Shown here piece by piece: positions 44,081-52,773 of a stretch of 64,000 nucleotides of DNA. Numbering within the stretch: the stretch's first letter is position 1; each line of letters opens with the position of its first letter. The DNA lies in the NCBI GenBank assembly GCA_964400165.1, contig CAYNSX010000005.1, positions 7,512 through 71,511 of the forward strand, read 5' to 3'. Below the pieces are notes generated by a model. It made no database searches. It had not been told where the DNA came from and was given only the letters and a program-made list of their open reading frames with translations. The position numbers were made by a program, and so were the translations under genes. The DNA is from CAYNSX01 sp964400165 (lineage in GTDB: Bacteria > Armatimonadota > Hebobacteria > CAYNSX01).

Positions 44081-45784
44081 TTGATCCGCCGAACGACCGT
44101 CGTCGCGGCACTGATGCTGGGAATGTGCGCACGGTCTTGGGCCGCCGATATGCTCCAAATCGGCGCGCAGACCGTGCCGCTGCCCGCGCCCGTCCGGGTT
44201 GTCACACTTGAAGGCGGCGACCAGGAATTCCTCGCGCCTGTGCTCCCGTTCCTCGACCGGCTGAACATGGCCGTCGAGGCGGGCACCGACGACGCGCACA
44301 GCGTCACGATCATTCCGCTGACGGGCGAACGCATTGTGTTCACCCCCGGCCTCGCCAAAGTGAGCACGACCGCCGAACAGGTGGACATCCCTGTCGCGCC
44401 CGTGTTGGAACTGGCGAATGTGACGGACAAAGAGCCGATGCTGTTCGTGCCGGTGCGGGCGCTGGGACGGCTGGCGCATATGTATGTGGGATGGGATGAG
44501 GCGACGCGCACCCTGCGCATCCTGCCCTGGCTGAACAAAGTGTGGACGGAGGAGCGCAACGGGCGCGTGCTGATTCTGGGACAGGCGACCGGGCCGTTCT
44601 CCGCGCAAGTGAAGCGTCTCGACAATCCGCCGCGGGTGTTCCTCGACTGCATCGGCGTCGCCATCGACCCGCCGAAGGAAGAGCGGACCGTCGGCCTGGG
44701 CAATCTCACGACTCTGCGGATTGCGCAGAACAGCCAATCGCCGCAGACGGTGCGCATCGTGGCCGACCTGCAGGCGCTGGCCGACTTCCTGCTCGATATT
44801 TCGCCGGACGGCACCGCGTTTATCGTGCACCTGCCGAAGACGGGCACCATCCTCCCCGGCGACGCGCTGCCCTTCCAACCGACGCGGCTCGTGGAACTCT
44901 CGGGGCTGAAGTATGTGCCGGCCGACGATGGCACGGGCGAGTTCATCCTGGCAACTTCGGAAAGTGCGGCGGCCACGGGCACTTTCTATCCGGCGACTTC
45001 GCAGTTGGTGATCGAACTGCCGAACGCGCGCAACGCCGTCACCGAGGCGCTGCAGATTCCCGAGGGCGGGTTCGTGAAGGGGGTTTCGATCCACGAGGAC
45101 CCCGACTCGCGCACGGTGCGTCTCACCGTCGACACGAAGGACCGCGTGATGTACGCGATCCGGCGCACCTACAACGAGTTGCGCATTCGCATCGGGCAGT
45201 TGTCGCTCAAGGACTTGACGATCGTGCTCGACCCCGGCCACGGCGGGCCCGACCAGGGGGCCGTCGGACGCAACGGCTTGCTCGAGAAGGAAATCAACCT
45301 CGACATCGCGCTGCGCGCCATGACGCTGCTCGAAGAAGCAGGCGCGACGGTCGTGATGACGCGCGTCGACGACACGGTTATCACCGGCCTCTCGAAAGCG
45401 CCAGAACTGGCGGCGCGGGTCGCGCTGGCGCACCAAAGCAAGGCCGACCTCTACATTTCGATTCACAATAACTCCTCGGCGAGGCCCAATGAGCGCATCG
45501 GCACCGAGGTCTACTACACGACCGATTACAGCCGCCGCCTGGCGCAGGTGATGGAATACGAGGTCTCGGCGTCGCTCAAATCGCTGGCGCGGGGCATATT
45601 CGACCGCGGGCTGTTCGTCACGCGGCACACGCTGATGCCGGCGGTGCTGGTCGAAGTCGCCTATCTCAACAGCGACACGGACTCCGCGCTGCTCGCCGAC
45701 CCGGACTACCGGCAGCGCGCCGCGCAGGGCATCGTCAACGGCATCGTCCGCTATGTGACGGAGCGCAACGCCGGCCAGCAGTAG
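44081..45784 (+). CDS. N-acetylmuramoyl-L-alanine amidase (AMIN + Amidase_3)
   Basis: An exported zinc amidase that cuts the amide between MurNAc and the stem peptide, splitting daughter cells. A 567-residue protein. The TTG start at 44081 has GGAG six bases upstream. A signal peptide (residues 1-22, ending SWA) is followed by a copper-amine-oxidase-N-like domain (about 30-150), an AMIN domain binding the wall (about 160-270), a second AMIN-like region, and the C-terminal Amidase_3 domain. There the zinc and catalytic residues are His about 387 in DPGHGGPDQG, Glu in LEKEINL, His in SIHNNSS and Glu in VEVAYLNSDTD. All are intact. Confidence 0.94.
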   Translation: MIRRTTVVAALMLGMCARSWAADMLQIGAQTVPLPAPVRVVTLEGGDQEFLAPVLPFLDRLNMAVEAGTDDAHSVTIIPLTGERIVFTPGLAKVSTTAEQVDIPVAPVLELANVTDKEPMLFVPVRALGRLAHMYVGWDEATRTLRILPWLNKVWTEERNGRVLILGQATGPFSAQVKRLDNPPRVFLDCIGVAIDPPKEERTVGLGNLTTLRIAQNSQSPQTVRIVADLQALADFLLDISPDGTAFIVHLPKTGTILPGDALPFQPTRLVELSGLKYVPADDGTGEFILATSESAAATGTFYPATSQLVIELPNARNAVTEALQIPEGGFVKGVSIHEDPDSRTVRLTVDTKDRVMYAIRRTYNELRIRIGQLSLKDLTIVLDPGHGGPDQGAVGRNGLLEKEINLDIALRAMTLLEEAGATVVMTRVDDTVITGLSKAPELAARVALAHQSKADLYISIHNNSSARPNERIGTEVYYTTDYSRRLAQVMEYEVSASLKSLARGIFDRGLFVTRHTLMPAVLVEVAYLNSDTDSALLADPDYRQRAAQGIVNGIVRYVTERNAGQQ

Positions 45785-45842
45785 CGCCGACTCACACCGG
45801 CGCAGCAGGGTTTCCCGTCTGCCCGCCGAATTCGATGCAGTG

Positions 45843-46556
45843 ATGCCGCGTCGCGATGGCCGAGCCCCGACTGCGTTGCGGCCTGTCCGGATGACACGGC
45901 AGGTCTTGAAGTATGCCGCCGGCTCCTGTCTGATGGAACTCGGCGACACGAAAGTCCTCTGCGCCGCCACCGTCGAAGACGGCGTCGCGCCCTGGCTGCG
46001 CGGGAAGCAGTGCGGGTGGGTGACCGCCGAGTATGGGATGCTCCCAGCCGCGACGCCGGAGCGCTCGCAGCGCGACCGCCAGCGGGGCCGCAGCCAGGAA
46101 ATCCAGCGGCTCGTCGGGCGGGCGTTGCGTGCGGTGGTGACGCTTGAATCGCTCGGCGAACGGACCATCTACCTCGATTGCGATGTGCTGCAGGCCGACG
46201 GCGGGACGCGCACCGCGTCGATCACCGGCGCGTATGTGGCGCTGATGGACTGCCTGCGCGGGCTGAAGGCGAAGAATGCCATCAAGACGATTCCGGTCAG
46301 CGATTCGGTGGCCGCGGTCAGCGTCGGCCTCGTGATGGGCGAGGAAGCGCTCGACCTGAATTACGAAGAAGACTCGATGGCCGCGGTGGACATGAATGTG
46401 GCGATGACCGGCGGCGGGCGGCTGGTGGAAGTGCAGGGCACGGCCGAGGGCGCGCCGTTCACGCGCGAGGCGCTCGGCCGGCTGCTGGATTTTGCCGCGC
46501 AAGGCATCGCGGAATTGACCCGCTTGCAGAAGGCGGCGCTGGAGGAGGGGGCCTGA
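45843..46556 (+). CDS. rph: Ribonuclease PH
   Basis: A phosphorolytic 3'-5' exoribonuclease trimming tRNA 3' ends. A 237-residue protein beginning MPRRDGRAPTALRPV, which matches the family start (RxDGRxxxxLRP); this decides for ATG 45843 over GTG 45840. The phosphate-site motif TASITGAYVAL, the active-site Asp stretch DVLQADGGTRTAS, and LQKAALEEGA are present. The stop overlaps the ATG of rdgB. It stands 58 bases after the amidase gene and a few hundred bases before a tRNA cluster. Confidence 0.97.
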   Translation: MPRRDGRAPTALRPVRMTRQVLKYAAGSCLMELGDTKVLCAATVEDGVAPWLRGKQCGWVTAEYGMLPAATPERSQRDRQRGRSQEIQRLVGRALRAVVTLESLGERTIYLDCDVLQADGGTRTASITGAYVALMDCLRGLKAKNAIKTIPVSDSVAAVSVGLVMGEEALDLNYEEDSMAAVDMNVAMTGGGRLVEVQGTAEGAPFTREALGRLLDFAAQGIAELTRLQKAALEEGA

Positions 46557-47155
46557 TGGGGACCAACAACAAGAAGTTCGCGCGCCTGGTGCTGGCGTCG
46601 CGCAACCCGGGGAAGGTGAAGGAACTCACCTCGCTGCTGACGCCGTGCACCGAGACGCTGCTCTCCCTGATTCACTTCCCGGAACTGTCGCTCACCGCGG
46701 AGACCGGCAAGACCTATGAAGAGAACGCCGTCGCCAAAGCGCAGGCCGCGGTGGACGGCACCGGCCTGCCCGCCATCGGCGAAGACACCGGCCTCGAAAT
46801 TGACGCCCTCGATCACAAGCCCGGCTTGAACACGCGTCGCTGGGCGGGCACCGACGCCGAGCGCATCAAGCGCGTGCTGAAAGACCTCGACGGCCTGCCG
46901 CCGACGAAGCGCGGCGCCCGCTTTATTTGCGCGATCGCCTACGCCGACCCCGAGGGCAAAGTCGTCACCGCCAAGGGCGTCTGGAAGGGCAAGATCGCCG
47001 TCGAGCCGCGCGGCCGCGGCGGATTCGGTTACGACTCCATCTTCATCCCCGACGGCAAGCGCCGCACCAACGCCGAAATCTCCATCACCGACAAGAACCG
47101 CATCAGCCACCGCGCCCTCGCCGTCGCCGCCCTCTTCAAGCGCCTGCACATTTGA
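46556..47155 (+). CDS. rdgB: XTP/dITP diphosphatase (RdgB/HAM1)
   Basis: Hydrolyses non-canonical purine triphosphates (dITP, XTP) to monophosphates, keeping them out of DNA. A 199-residue protein. LASRNPGKVKEL, the Asp of GEDTGLEIDAL, RWAGTDAERI, and the substrate-binding SHRALAV are intact, as is GFGYDSIFIPDG. The ATG overlaps the rph stop (TGATG), with GGAGGAGGGG five bases upstream; the rph-rdgB pair is a widespread gene order. Confidence 0.97.
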   Translation: MGTNNKKFARLVLASRNPGKVKELTSLLTPCTETLLSLIHFPELSLTAETGKTYEENAVAKAQAAVDGTGLPAIGEDTGLEIDALDHKPGLNTRRWAGTDAERIKRVLKDLDGLPPTKRGARFICAIAYADPEGKVVTAKGVWKGKIAVEPRGRGGFGYDSIFIPDGKRRTNAEISITDKNRISHRALAVAALFKRLHI

Positions 47156-47461
47156 CCCTCACCCCCAGCCCCTCTCCCAAGTACTTGGGAGAGGGGTGAC
47201 CGAATGTCGAGGAGAGGGTTCCCTCGCCATTGTGTCCCCTCCCCCTGACCCCTCCCCACGATGTGGAGAGGGGAATACGGAGAAACGGTAGATGTGTAGT
47301 CCCTCTCCCAAACGGGAGAGGGTGCCCTGCGACGCTTCAGCGAAGCAGGGCGGGTGAGGGGAAACGAAAGCACAGCCCCGGCGATGTTTGCCGGGGTTCC
47401 GTTCGCGCCCGCTTCAGCGGGCGCACTCTGTGAGCCCGGGGCTTACAGCCCCGGGTAACGG
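47156..47461. repeat. Gene-free stretch packed with short GC-rich hairpins
   Basis: No gene is supported here. At least six palindromes follow one another: CCCCTCTCCCAAGTACTTGG with GGGAGAGGGG (47170s), CCCCTCCCC with a GATGTG loop (47240s), CCCTCTCCC/GGGAGAGGG (47300s), CCCCGGC-GATGTTT-GCCGGGG (47376), GCGCCCGCTTCAGCGGGCGC (47405) and CCCGGGGC-TTACA-GCCCCGGG (47435). The first three are related to the 43.7-43.9 kb repeats; the last may shape the tRNA promoter region. Confidence 0.7.
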
Positions 47462-47467
47462 TATAAT
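47462..47467 (+). promoter_or_regulatory. -10 element (TATAAT) of the tRNA cluster
   Basis: An exact TATAAT 25 bases before the tRNA-Gly 5' end. A possible -35 box CTTACA lies 14 bases upstream, closer than the ideal 17. Confidence 0.45.
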
Positions 47468-47491
47468 GTGGATGTCCGAAAGCAACCGCGG

Positions 47492-47567
47492 GCGGGAGTA
47501 GCTCAGTTGGTAGAGCATCGGCCTTCCAAGCCGAGGGTCGCGGGTTCGAATCCCGTCTCCCGCTCCA
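47492..47567 (+). tRNA. tRNA-Gly (TCC), CCA encoded
   Basis: Acceptor GCGGGAG/CTCCCGC, D-arm GCTC...GAGC, anticodon arm with loop CTTCCAA (anticodon TCC), T-arm GCGGG-TTCGAAT-CCCGT, discriminator T, CCA. Confidence 0.97.
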
Positions 47568-47666
47568 CGACATTGGGGACCAGGAAGGCAGGGACGCAGG
47601 AAGGCGGTGACTTCAGCCGTTCCAGTGTTCCCGCCTCCCCGCCTCCCCGGTTCCTGTCGGTTTGGG

Positions 47667-47742
47667 GCGCCCGTAGCTCAGGGGATAGAGCAACAGCCTT
47701 CTAAGCTGTGGGTCGGAGGTTCGAATCCTCCCGGGCGCACCA
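47667..47742 (+). tRNA. tRNA-Arg (TCT), CCA encoded
   Basis: Acceptor GCGCCCG/CGGGCGC, D-arm GCTC...GAGC, anticodon arm ACAGC-CTTCTAA-GCTGT (anticodon TCT), T-arm GGAGG-TTCGAAT-CCTCC, discriminator A, CCA. Next after tRNA-Gly. Confidence 0.97.
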
Positions 47743-47862
47743 TTGATCTGGCAATAGGAAGGCAGGAAGGCAGGAAGGCAGTAACGACCTGACCGCCTCC
47801 CCCGCCTCCCTAAATCACTCCTCACGAGTGTTATCCTTGTGGCGGAACGCACGGTGCCGCAT

Positions 47863-47940
47863 GGTGGCTGTAGCTCAATTGGTCAGAGCGCTGGACTGTG
47901 GATCCAGAGGTTGTGGGTTCAATTCCCACCAGCCACCCCA
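47863..47940 (+). tRNA. tRNA-His (GTG), CCA encoded
   Basis: The extra G at -1 (47863) opposite discriminator C is the mark of tRNA-His. Acceptor GTGGCTG/CAGCCAC, anticodon arm CTGGA-CTGTGGA-TCCAG (anticodon GTG), T-arm GTGGG-TTCAATT-CCCAC, CCA. Confidence 0.97.
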
Positions 47941-48056
47941 ACACGCACGAGAGCAGCGAGCAGAGAGCAGGGAAGAGAAGGTGGGGAAGATGGAAGTTCG
48001 GGAGGTCGGTTCCCACTTCCCGACGATCCCACTTTCCGATGACCGTGTAATTGCGT

Positions 48057-48131
48057 GGGGGCGTAGCTCAGTGGGAGAGCGCCTGCTTTGCAAGCAGGAA
48101 GTCGGGGGTTCGACTCCCCCCGCCTCCACCA
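48057..48131 (+). tRNA. tRNA-Ala (TGC), CCA encoded
   Basis: Acceptor GGGGGCG/CGCCTCC with one G-T pair, D-arm GCTC...GAGC, anticodon arm CCTGC-TTTGCAA-GCAGG (anticodon TGC), T-arm GGGGG-TTCGACT-CCCCC, discriminator A, CCA. The accessory island and its integrase begin just after it. Confidence 0.97.
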
Positions 48132-48140
48132 AACCCTTGT

Positions 48141-48164
48141 CCCGTATAGCAAAACGGGCATTTT
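48141..48164 (+). terminator. Possible terminator of the tRNA cluster
   Basis: CCCGT/ACGGG stem with an eight-base loop followed by CATTTT, ten bases after tRNA-Ala. The stem is short. Confidence 0.45.
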
Positions 48165-48268
48165 GCCCCGCAAGCGCTAGAACGAAAGTTCTCCTGCTTC
48201 GCGATTCCGGTGAGGGCGCTCTGCCTGCCTAGCAGGATGTGCATCGGCCTCCGAAAGGGAGGTTCTCG

Positions 48269-49210
48269 ATGCCACTCGCTTTTCCCGCCCGAACCGGCGC
48301 CACTGCGGCCGATGACTTTGACGCGGCCTGGGCCACCTTCTTGCTCCGTTGCCAAGCCCAAGCGCTCTCGCCGCGGACCGTCGCCTGGTAGCACGAGCGG
48401 CTCACTATGTTCCGCCGCTTCCTCGCCGCAAACGCTATGCCCGCCCAGCCCGGCGTCTTGCGGGCCGACCACATCCGGGCGTTTCTCGCCCACTTGGCCA
48501 AGGCGGCCTACAGCTACAGCACCGTAGACGGCTCGTTTCGGGCTTTGAAGTGCTTCTTCCGCTACTTGCACGCCGAGGGCTATTTGCCGGTAAGCCCAGT
48601 GCAAGGCGTCGCCCGGCCCCGGGGCTTCCAGCCCATCGTGCAGGCACTGTCGCCAGCCCAGGTGGAATCGCTGCTCGCCGTTCCGAACCGCCGGTCGAAG
48701 GTGGGCCTGCGCGACCACACCCTGATGGTGCTCATCCTCGACACCGCCCTGCGGATCAGCGAAGCGCTCGGCATCACGCTGTCCGATGTCGACCTGTCCC
48801 AGGGGCTCATCACCGTCATGGGGAAGGGGAGGAAGGCCCGCCAGGTCCCGTTGGGCCGCACCGCCCGCCGCAGATTGGTGCGTTGGCTGCAACGGCGAGG
48901 TGATGTCCCCGGACAGGACCTCGTCTTCTGTACGCGCACCGGCGACCGTCTGCACAAGAATGCCTTCTCCAAGTCCGTCCGTCGCTTCGGTCGCGTGGCG
49001 CGCATCACCGGCGTGCGCGTCAGCGCGCACACGCTCCGACATACCTGCGCGACGATGTATCTGCGCCAGGGAGGCAATCCGCTCTACTTGCAGCGCCTGC
49101 TAGGACATTCCACCCTGGCGATGACCAACCGCTACCTCCAAAGCATCGGCGCCGACGACTTGCGCGCCGCCCACCGCGCTTGCTCGCCAATGGACCGCCT
49201 TACACCGTAG
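48269..49210 (+). pseudogene. Tyrosine recombinase (phage-type integrase) interrupted by one in-frame TAG
   Basis: From ATG 48269 (GGGAGG seven bases upstream) the frame encodes an N-terminal SAM-like arm (FDAAWATFLLRCQAQALSP), then TVAW, a TAG at 48389-48391, then HERLTMFRRFL in the same frame. Without the stop the protein would have 313 residues. The catalytic domain is intact: Arg in DTALRISEALG, His-x2-Arg in SAHTLRHTCATM, His in LLGHSTLAMT and the nucleophile Tyr in NRYLQSIG. Translation could restart at ATG 48407, giving 267 residues lacking part of the arm-binding domain. Its place directly after tRNA-Ala is typical of integrases. One base change (TAC to TAG) would explain the break. 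Whether it is a real mutation or a base error cannot be told. Confidence 0.85.
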
Positions 49211-49339
49211 CGGTCGAAGAGGACTCGGCGTGGCAGGCGCGTTGCCCAGTGCCCATGAAGGTCCCGTCCGCTCAAGAATGCGCTGCGGGGCATGCAGGTG
49301 GAGTCATCGTCGGCAAACCCCGCAGTTGCAGCCCGCCGG

Positions 49340-51952
49340 TCACCACCCTCCGGCAACGATGAATCCCGCCCAAAAACGCGGATGGGAACACCCGGGAAAC
49401 TGCGCCACCGCCAGCGCCGCCTGTCGCCCCGCCTCCGCGGTGCTCATTCCGTCCGTCAGGTTTCGATGAAAGTGACTCATCCAGAGGGCCGTCGCCCAGT
49501 CGTCGACAGGCCACTGTGCCACCACGACCGAGCGCGATCCCGCCACCAGTGCCGCCCAGGTCAGACCGAGGACGCCCTCCCCGGCGGCAACCCGTCCCTG
49601 TGCGGTCTCACAAGCCGAGAGAATCAACAAGTCTGCATGCATCTGGAGCCCGGCCAACTCCCACGCGTAGAGAATTCCATCGTCGGACCCGTCATCGGGG
49701 CGTGTCAGCACAATTCCCCCATACATCGGGCTGGCGCTGTTCGCAAACGCATGACTGGCGATATGAATGACCGCAGCGCGCGGGGCCTCATCTCGGAAGC
49801 GTGCCTCGGTTGCCTCGCGTCCCCGCAAGATAACGGCGCTGCCCGCGATCTTGAGGCCGACTTGCTGCGCTTCGAAATCCGTCCATCCGTGACTGCCCGC
49901 CGGCCCCGCCGCTGTTGCATCGGCGCTGCCCGTGGGTGTGACCACGAGAACATGTCGGGCTTGTTCGATCGCCGCCTCGCTGCTTTTCGGCCGGCTTGCC
50001 AGTGACTCCATCAGGGACGCGCTCGGCAGATAGACGACGGCTGCGTGCGCCAGGAGCGGTGTCCCGCCGACCGGGAGCGCTTGAAAGGGCAGGTCGAACA
50101 ACGGTCCCGACGGGGATATCACGATCCGCGTCCGGTCAGTGAGTTCGCCGCCGAACGGTCCGAACAAGAGCGCTCTCAACTCACCGCCAAGCGACTTGAA
50201 TTGAGTGTCCGGCCCTTGACAGGCGGCTCGAAAGCGGCTGACGCGCTCCGCCAGGTCTCGCGCCGCAATCGGCAGCGAGTAGGCCTGAAGTGCAACGGTC
50301 CCGTTCGCCGCCCCCCGTGCTGCCGTGCACATGAAGGTCTGCTCGGGTGTCACCAGATAGTCGACGAGCAGGGTGTCAGGGGGAAGGAACTGACCAAGAC
50401 GCGCCGCGTTGAATGGCGCGGCGCCGGTGGTGATCCCGCCCTCCGGGTGCCGCGCCGCCATCAGCACCCAGAACGAGGTCAGGTCTGCCTGCGCGTCGCG
50501 CTGGTCCGCCGGACTGTTCGCCGCCGTTGTCCGATAGCGAAGGCGTTCCAGTTGTTGCTGCTCGTCTGCCGTGAGTTTGGCTTCTCGCCAGTTGCCGCTC
50601 AAGCGGGCCGTCAGCACCCCCTTTTTGGCTCGCTGGATGACATCGAATGCCTGCTCGCGCGCCGCGGCAGTGTTCCGCGCCACCAAAATGCGCAAGGCGC
50701 CCGCGTACATGTCCATCGGGACTTCCGGCACGAACGCCGAGGCGCCGAGCATCACTTCCTTCCGCTGGAACGCGTGCCACGCCTCGATGGCAGCCGAGTA
50801 CTCCCGCAGTGCCGTCGCCTGATCGTTCTGCATCTCGGCGCACTGGGCCAGCCCCACATAGTCCCTGTGCATCTGGTTCGAGTTTTCAAAGGCGGTATCG
50901 TTTGCCAGCGCCCGCGCGAACGCGCGCCGCGCCTCCCCACGATCGCCGCCTGCCCGGTGCGCGTCGCCCAGGAGCCGCAGAAAGCTTGATGTCATCGTCT
51001 GCATTCCGGGCCTTGCGCACAGGGTGATGCCGTCGTTCGCGTACCGGATTGCCGACTGCCAGTCGCGGGTCGCCATCGCCAATTCAGCCGTGATGAGCAG
51101 TGATTTCGCCCGCGTCACTGGATCGTCGCCCAGCGCAAAATAGCGGGCTGCTTGACTTTTGATGCTCACTGCGGTGGCGGCATGTCCCTGCGCTTGCAGC
51201 ACTTGACCTTGCAATTCGAGGCAGTTGGCGTACTCGATGGTGGCCCTGGCTCGGTGGGGAGTATGGTTCGGCATCACCGCTTGCCAATGGGCAGCGGCGT
51301 CGCGAGTCCGGCTGAGCGCTTTGTCATACTCCCCCAACTCATTGAGAATTCGGCCTTGCTGTAACCGCAGGTGAGCCGCGTTGTCTTGATCGCCAATCCC
51401 CTGAAAGACATCGAATGCTTCGTCTGTCAGCGCCAAGGCCCGCGCATAATCCCCGCGCTCTAACGCAATCGCGCCGCCGAGTCGAAGCGCCGTGCCAGCC
51501 ACTCGCAAGTTTTGACAACGCCGTGCCAGCGGCGCCACGGTCTCAAACACCTCCGCCGCCGCCCGCTGCAATCGCAGAGCGAACAGTCGCGTCCCGTGGT
51601 CGAGCAGGAGCGTGGCCGTCGCCGAATCGAACGCCCGACTCCGCTGCACCGTTGATGCGTCGCTGAGGACCTGTGCCCAGTACTCCGCTTCAGTGAGGTC
51701 ACCGCGTCGCCACGCCGCCTCAAGTGCCTCCCTGACGCGCCCGAGAAATCCGAGGTCCAGCGACCCAGCATGATCTGCGAGGAGTCGCCGGGCTTCCTGC
51801 GGATTCGCTTCGTGTGCGAGTCGGTTTAGCAGCGACCCCTGGACGCGCGCTCGCAGGATGCTTTCGCCGCGCACGACCACCAGGACCAGCGCCGCGGCGA
51901 GACAAACACCCACCCGTCGCCAATTTGAGCGTGGCACGCAGTCCTCATTCAT
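49340..51952 (-). CDS. Membrane-anchored TPR-CHAT caspase-like protease
   Basis: An 870-residue protein. The N-terminus has one hydrophobic segment (about 14-29, VGVCLAAALVLVVV) after a short basic stretch. TPR-like helical repeats fill about 50-430 (for example AGTALRLGGAIALERGDYA and AHLRLQQGRILNELGEYD). The C-terminal 290 residues are a CHAT domain, a clan CD cysteine peptidase fold. The catalytic pair is visible: His734 in IHIASHAFAN and Cys781 in LILSACETAQG. The downstream genes on the other strand encode a secreted protein, a sigma-like protein and an anti-sigma-like protein, which suggests a signalling protease. The TPR-CHAT architecture is also used by the Craspase protease Csx29, but here no CRISPR genes are near. 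The start at 51952 follows AAGG; a second ATG four bases on is out of frame. Confidence 0.9.
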   Translation of the reverse strand: MNEDCVPRSNWRRVGVCLAAALVLVVVRGESILRARVQGSLLNRLAHEANPQEARRLLADHAGSLDLGFLGRVREALEAAWRRGDLTEAEYWAQVLSDASTVQRSRAFDSATATLLLDHGTRLFALRLQRAAAEVFETVAPLARRCQNLRVAGTALRLGGAIALERGDYARALALTDEAFDVFQGIGDQDNAAHLRLQQGRILNELGEYDKALSRTRDAAAHWQAVMPNHTPHRARATIEYANCLELQGQVLQAQGHAATAVSIKSQAARYFALGDDPVTRAKSLLITAELAMATRDWQSAIRYANDGITLCARPGMQTMTSSFLRLLGDAHRAGGDRGEARRAFARALANDTAFENSNQMHRDYVGLAQCAEMQNDQATALREYSAAIEAWHAFQRKEVMLGASAFVPEVPMDMYAGALRILVARNTAAAREQAFDVIQRAKKGVLTARLSGNWREAKLTADEQQQLERLRYRTTAANSPADQRDAQADLTSFWVLMAARHPEGGITTGAAPFNAARLGQFLPPDTLLVDYLVTPEQTFMCTAARGAANGTVALQAYSLPIAARDLAERVSRFRAACQGPDTQFKSLGGELRALLFGPFGGELTDRTRIVISPSGPLFDLPFQALPVGGTPLLAHAAVVYLPSASLMESLASRPKSSEAAIEQARHVLVVTPTGSADATAAGPAGSHGWTDFEAQQVGLKIAGSAVILRGREATEARFRDEAPRAAVIHIASHAFANSASPMYGGIVLTRPDDGSDDGILYAWELAGLQMHADLLILSACETAQGRVAAGEGVLGLTWAALVAGSRSVVVAQWPVDDWATALWMSHFHRNLTDGMSTAEAGRQAALAVAQFPGCSHPRFWAGFIVAGGW

Positions 51953-52137
51953 TCAGTGCCTTCGCATTCCCCTGTTCGCCGGCAACGCCTGCCCAGTATA
52001 GGCGCTGCGGTCACTGCCCGGGCGCATCTACCGCGATGCCGCCTGGTGGTCTCGCGCTATGCCGGGTTTCAAAAAACCGCCAGCGGGAAAGCAATCGCTT
52101 GAATGGCTGGCGAGGAGAGTCTGCGAGGGAGGTTGCT

Positions 52138-52527
52138 ATGCGTACATCTCGTTTTGTGTTCGCCGGAGTAGCGCTCTGTGGAGTCGTGCTCCTGTCCGGT
52201 TGGCTTGCTCATGCCAGGAGTACCGCTCCGCAGCACGCGCCCGGTGGTCCACCCCCGCTGGTCACAGCCGGTCCGGTCGCACAAGACCCGAACGGGCCGG
52301 AGAATCCCCCCACCGTCGGTCCCAAGGGCTGGGAACAGGTCGAAACCTGGTCGGTTCACTACAGTTCCCACGACCAGCTGAACTACTATCACACCAAGCC
52401 GGGGGAACTGCGCGAACTGCTCGGCATTCCGCCGGACGGCCCCGTCTATCTGTGTGGGGCCGCCCAGTCGCTGGATGTCTTCTACGTCCATATGGCGAGC
52501 TGTGCCTTGATCTGCATCGACAACTGA
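52138..52527 (+). CDS. Small secreted protein of unknown function
   Basis: A 129-residue protein with a clear signal peptide (residues 1-27, ending AHA). The mature part is proline-rich at first and then polar, with LRELLGIPPDGPVYLCGA and a C-terminal pair of Cys (ASCALICIDN). The GGGAGG ribosome site is seven bases from ATG 52138. It stands between the CHAT protease and the sigma-like gene, with a hairpin after it. I do not recognise the family. The last 30 residues could be a peptide released or sensed outside the cell, but this is speculation. Confidence 0.7.
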   Translation: MRTSRFVFAGVALCGVVLLSGWLAHARSTAPQHAPGGPPPLVTAGPVAQDPNGPENPPTVGPKGWEQVETWSVHYSSHDQLNYYHTKPGELRELLGIPPDGPVYLCGAAQSLDVFYVHMASCALICIDN

Positions 52528-52596
52528 AGCCGACCGGAGCGCCCACGCGACGGGGCGCCAGGTCGTGTTGTCGGGTAGACGCTGATTGCAGCAATG

Positions 52597-52625
52597 CGCC
52601 GAGCGAGCGACGCGCTCGGCGTTTC
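52597..52625 (+). terminator. Hairpin terminator after the small secreted protein
   Basis: A nine-base perfect stem CGCCGAGCG/CGCTCGGCG with a seven-base loop, followed by TTTCC, 70 bases after the stop. The T-run is short. Confidence 0.5.
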
Positions 52626-52714
52626 CATGTGTGCCAAGGCACCGACCGGGCCTCAAGTTTACCGTTCGAGCGCCCTCGGCCCGCAATTCACAAGTGCTCG
52701 CCTCCCTCACTCGC

Positions 52715-52720
52715 TATAAT
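52715..52720 (+). promoter_or_regulatory. -10 element upstream of the sigma-like gene
   Basis: An exact TATAAT 54 bases before the proposed CTG start. TTCACA lies 22 bases upstream, too far for a standard -35 box. Confidence 0.4.
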
Positions 52721-52773
52721 CCGAGTCATCCTGCCATCGAGCTCTGCACCGGCACAACAGGGAGGGGAGGGCG

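Noticed and set aside
43970..46168. A 732-codon minus-strand frame opposite the amidase and rph
   Set aside because: Antisense shadow; the amidase and RNase PH on the other strand carry all catalytic motifs.
47156..47461. CRISPR array
   Set aside because: The palindromes differ in sequence and spacing; there are no constant repeats with unique spacers and no cas genes.
49340..51952. Craspase (type III-E) TPR-CHAT protein
   Set aside because: Only the TPR-CHAT architecture is shared; no gRAMP effector, crRNA array or Csx30/31 was seen, and this protein has a membrane anchor.
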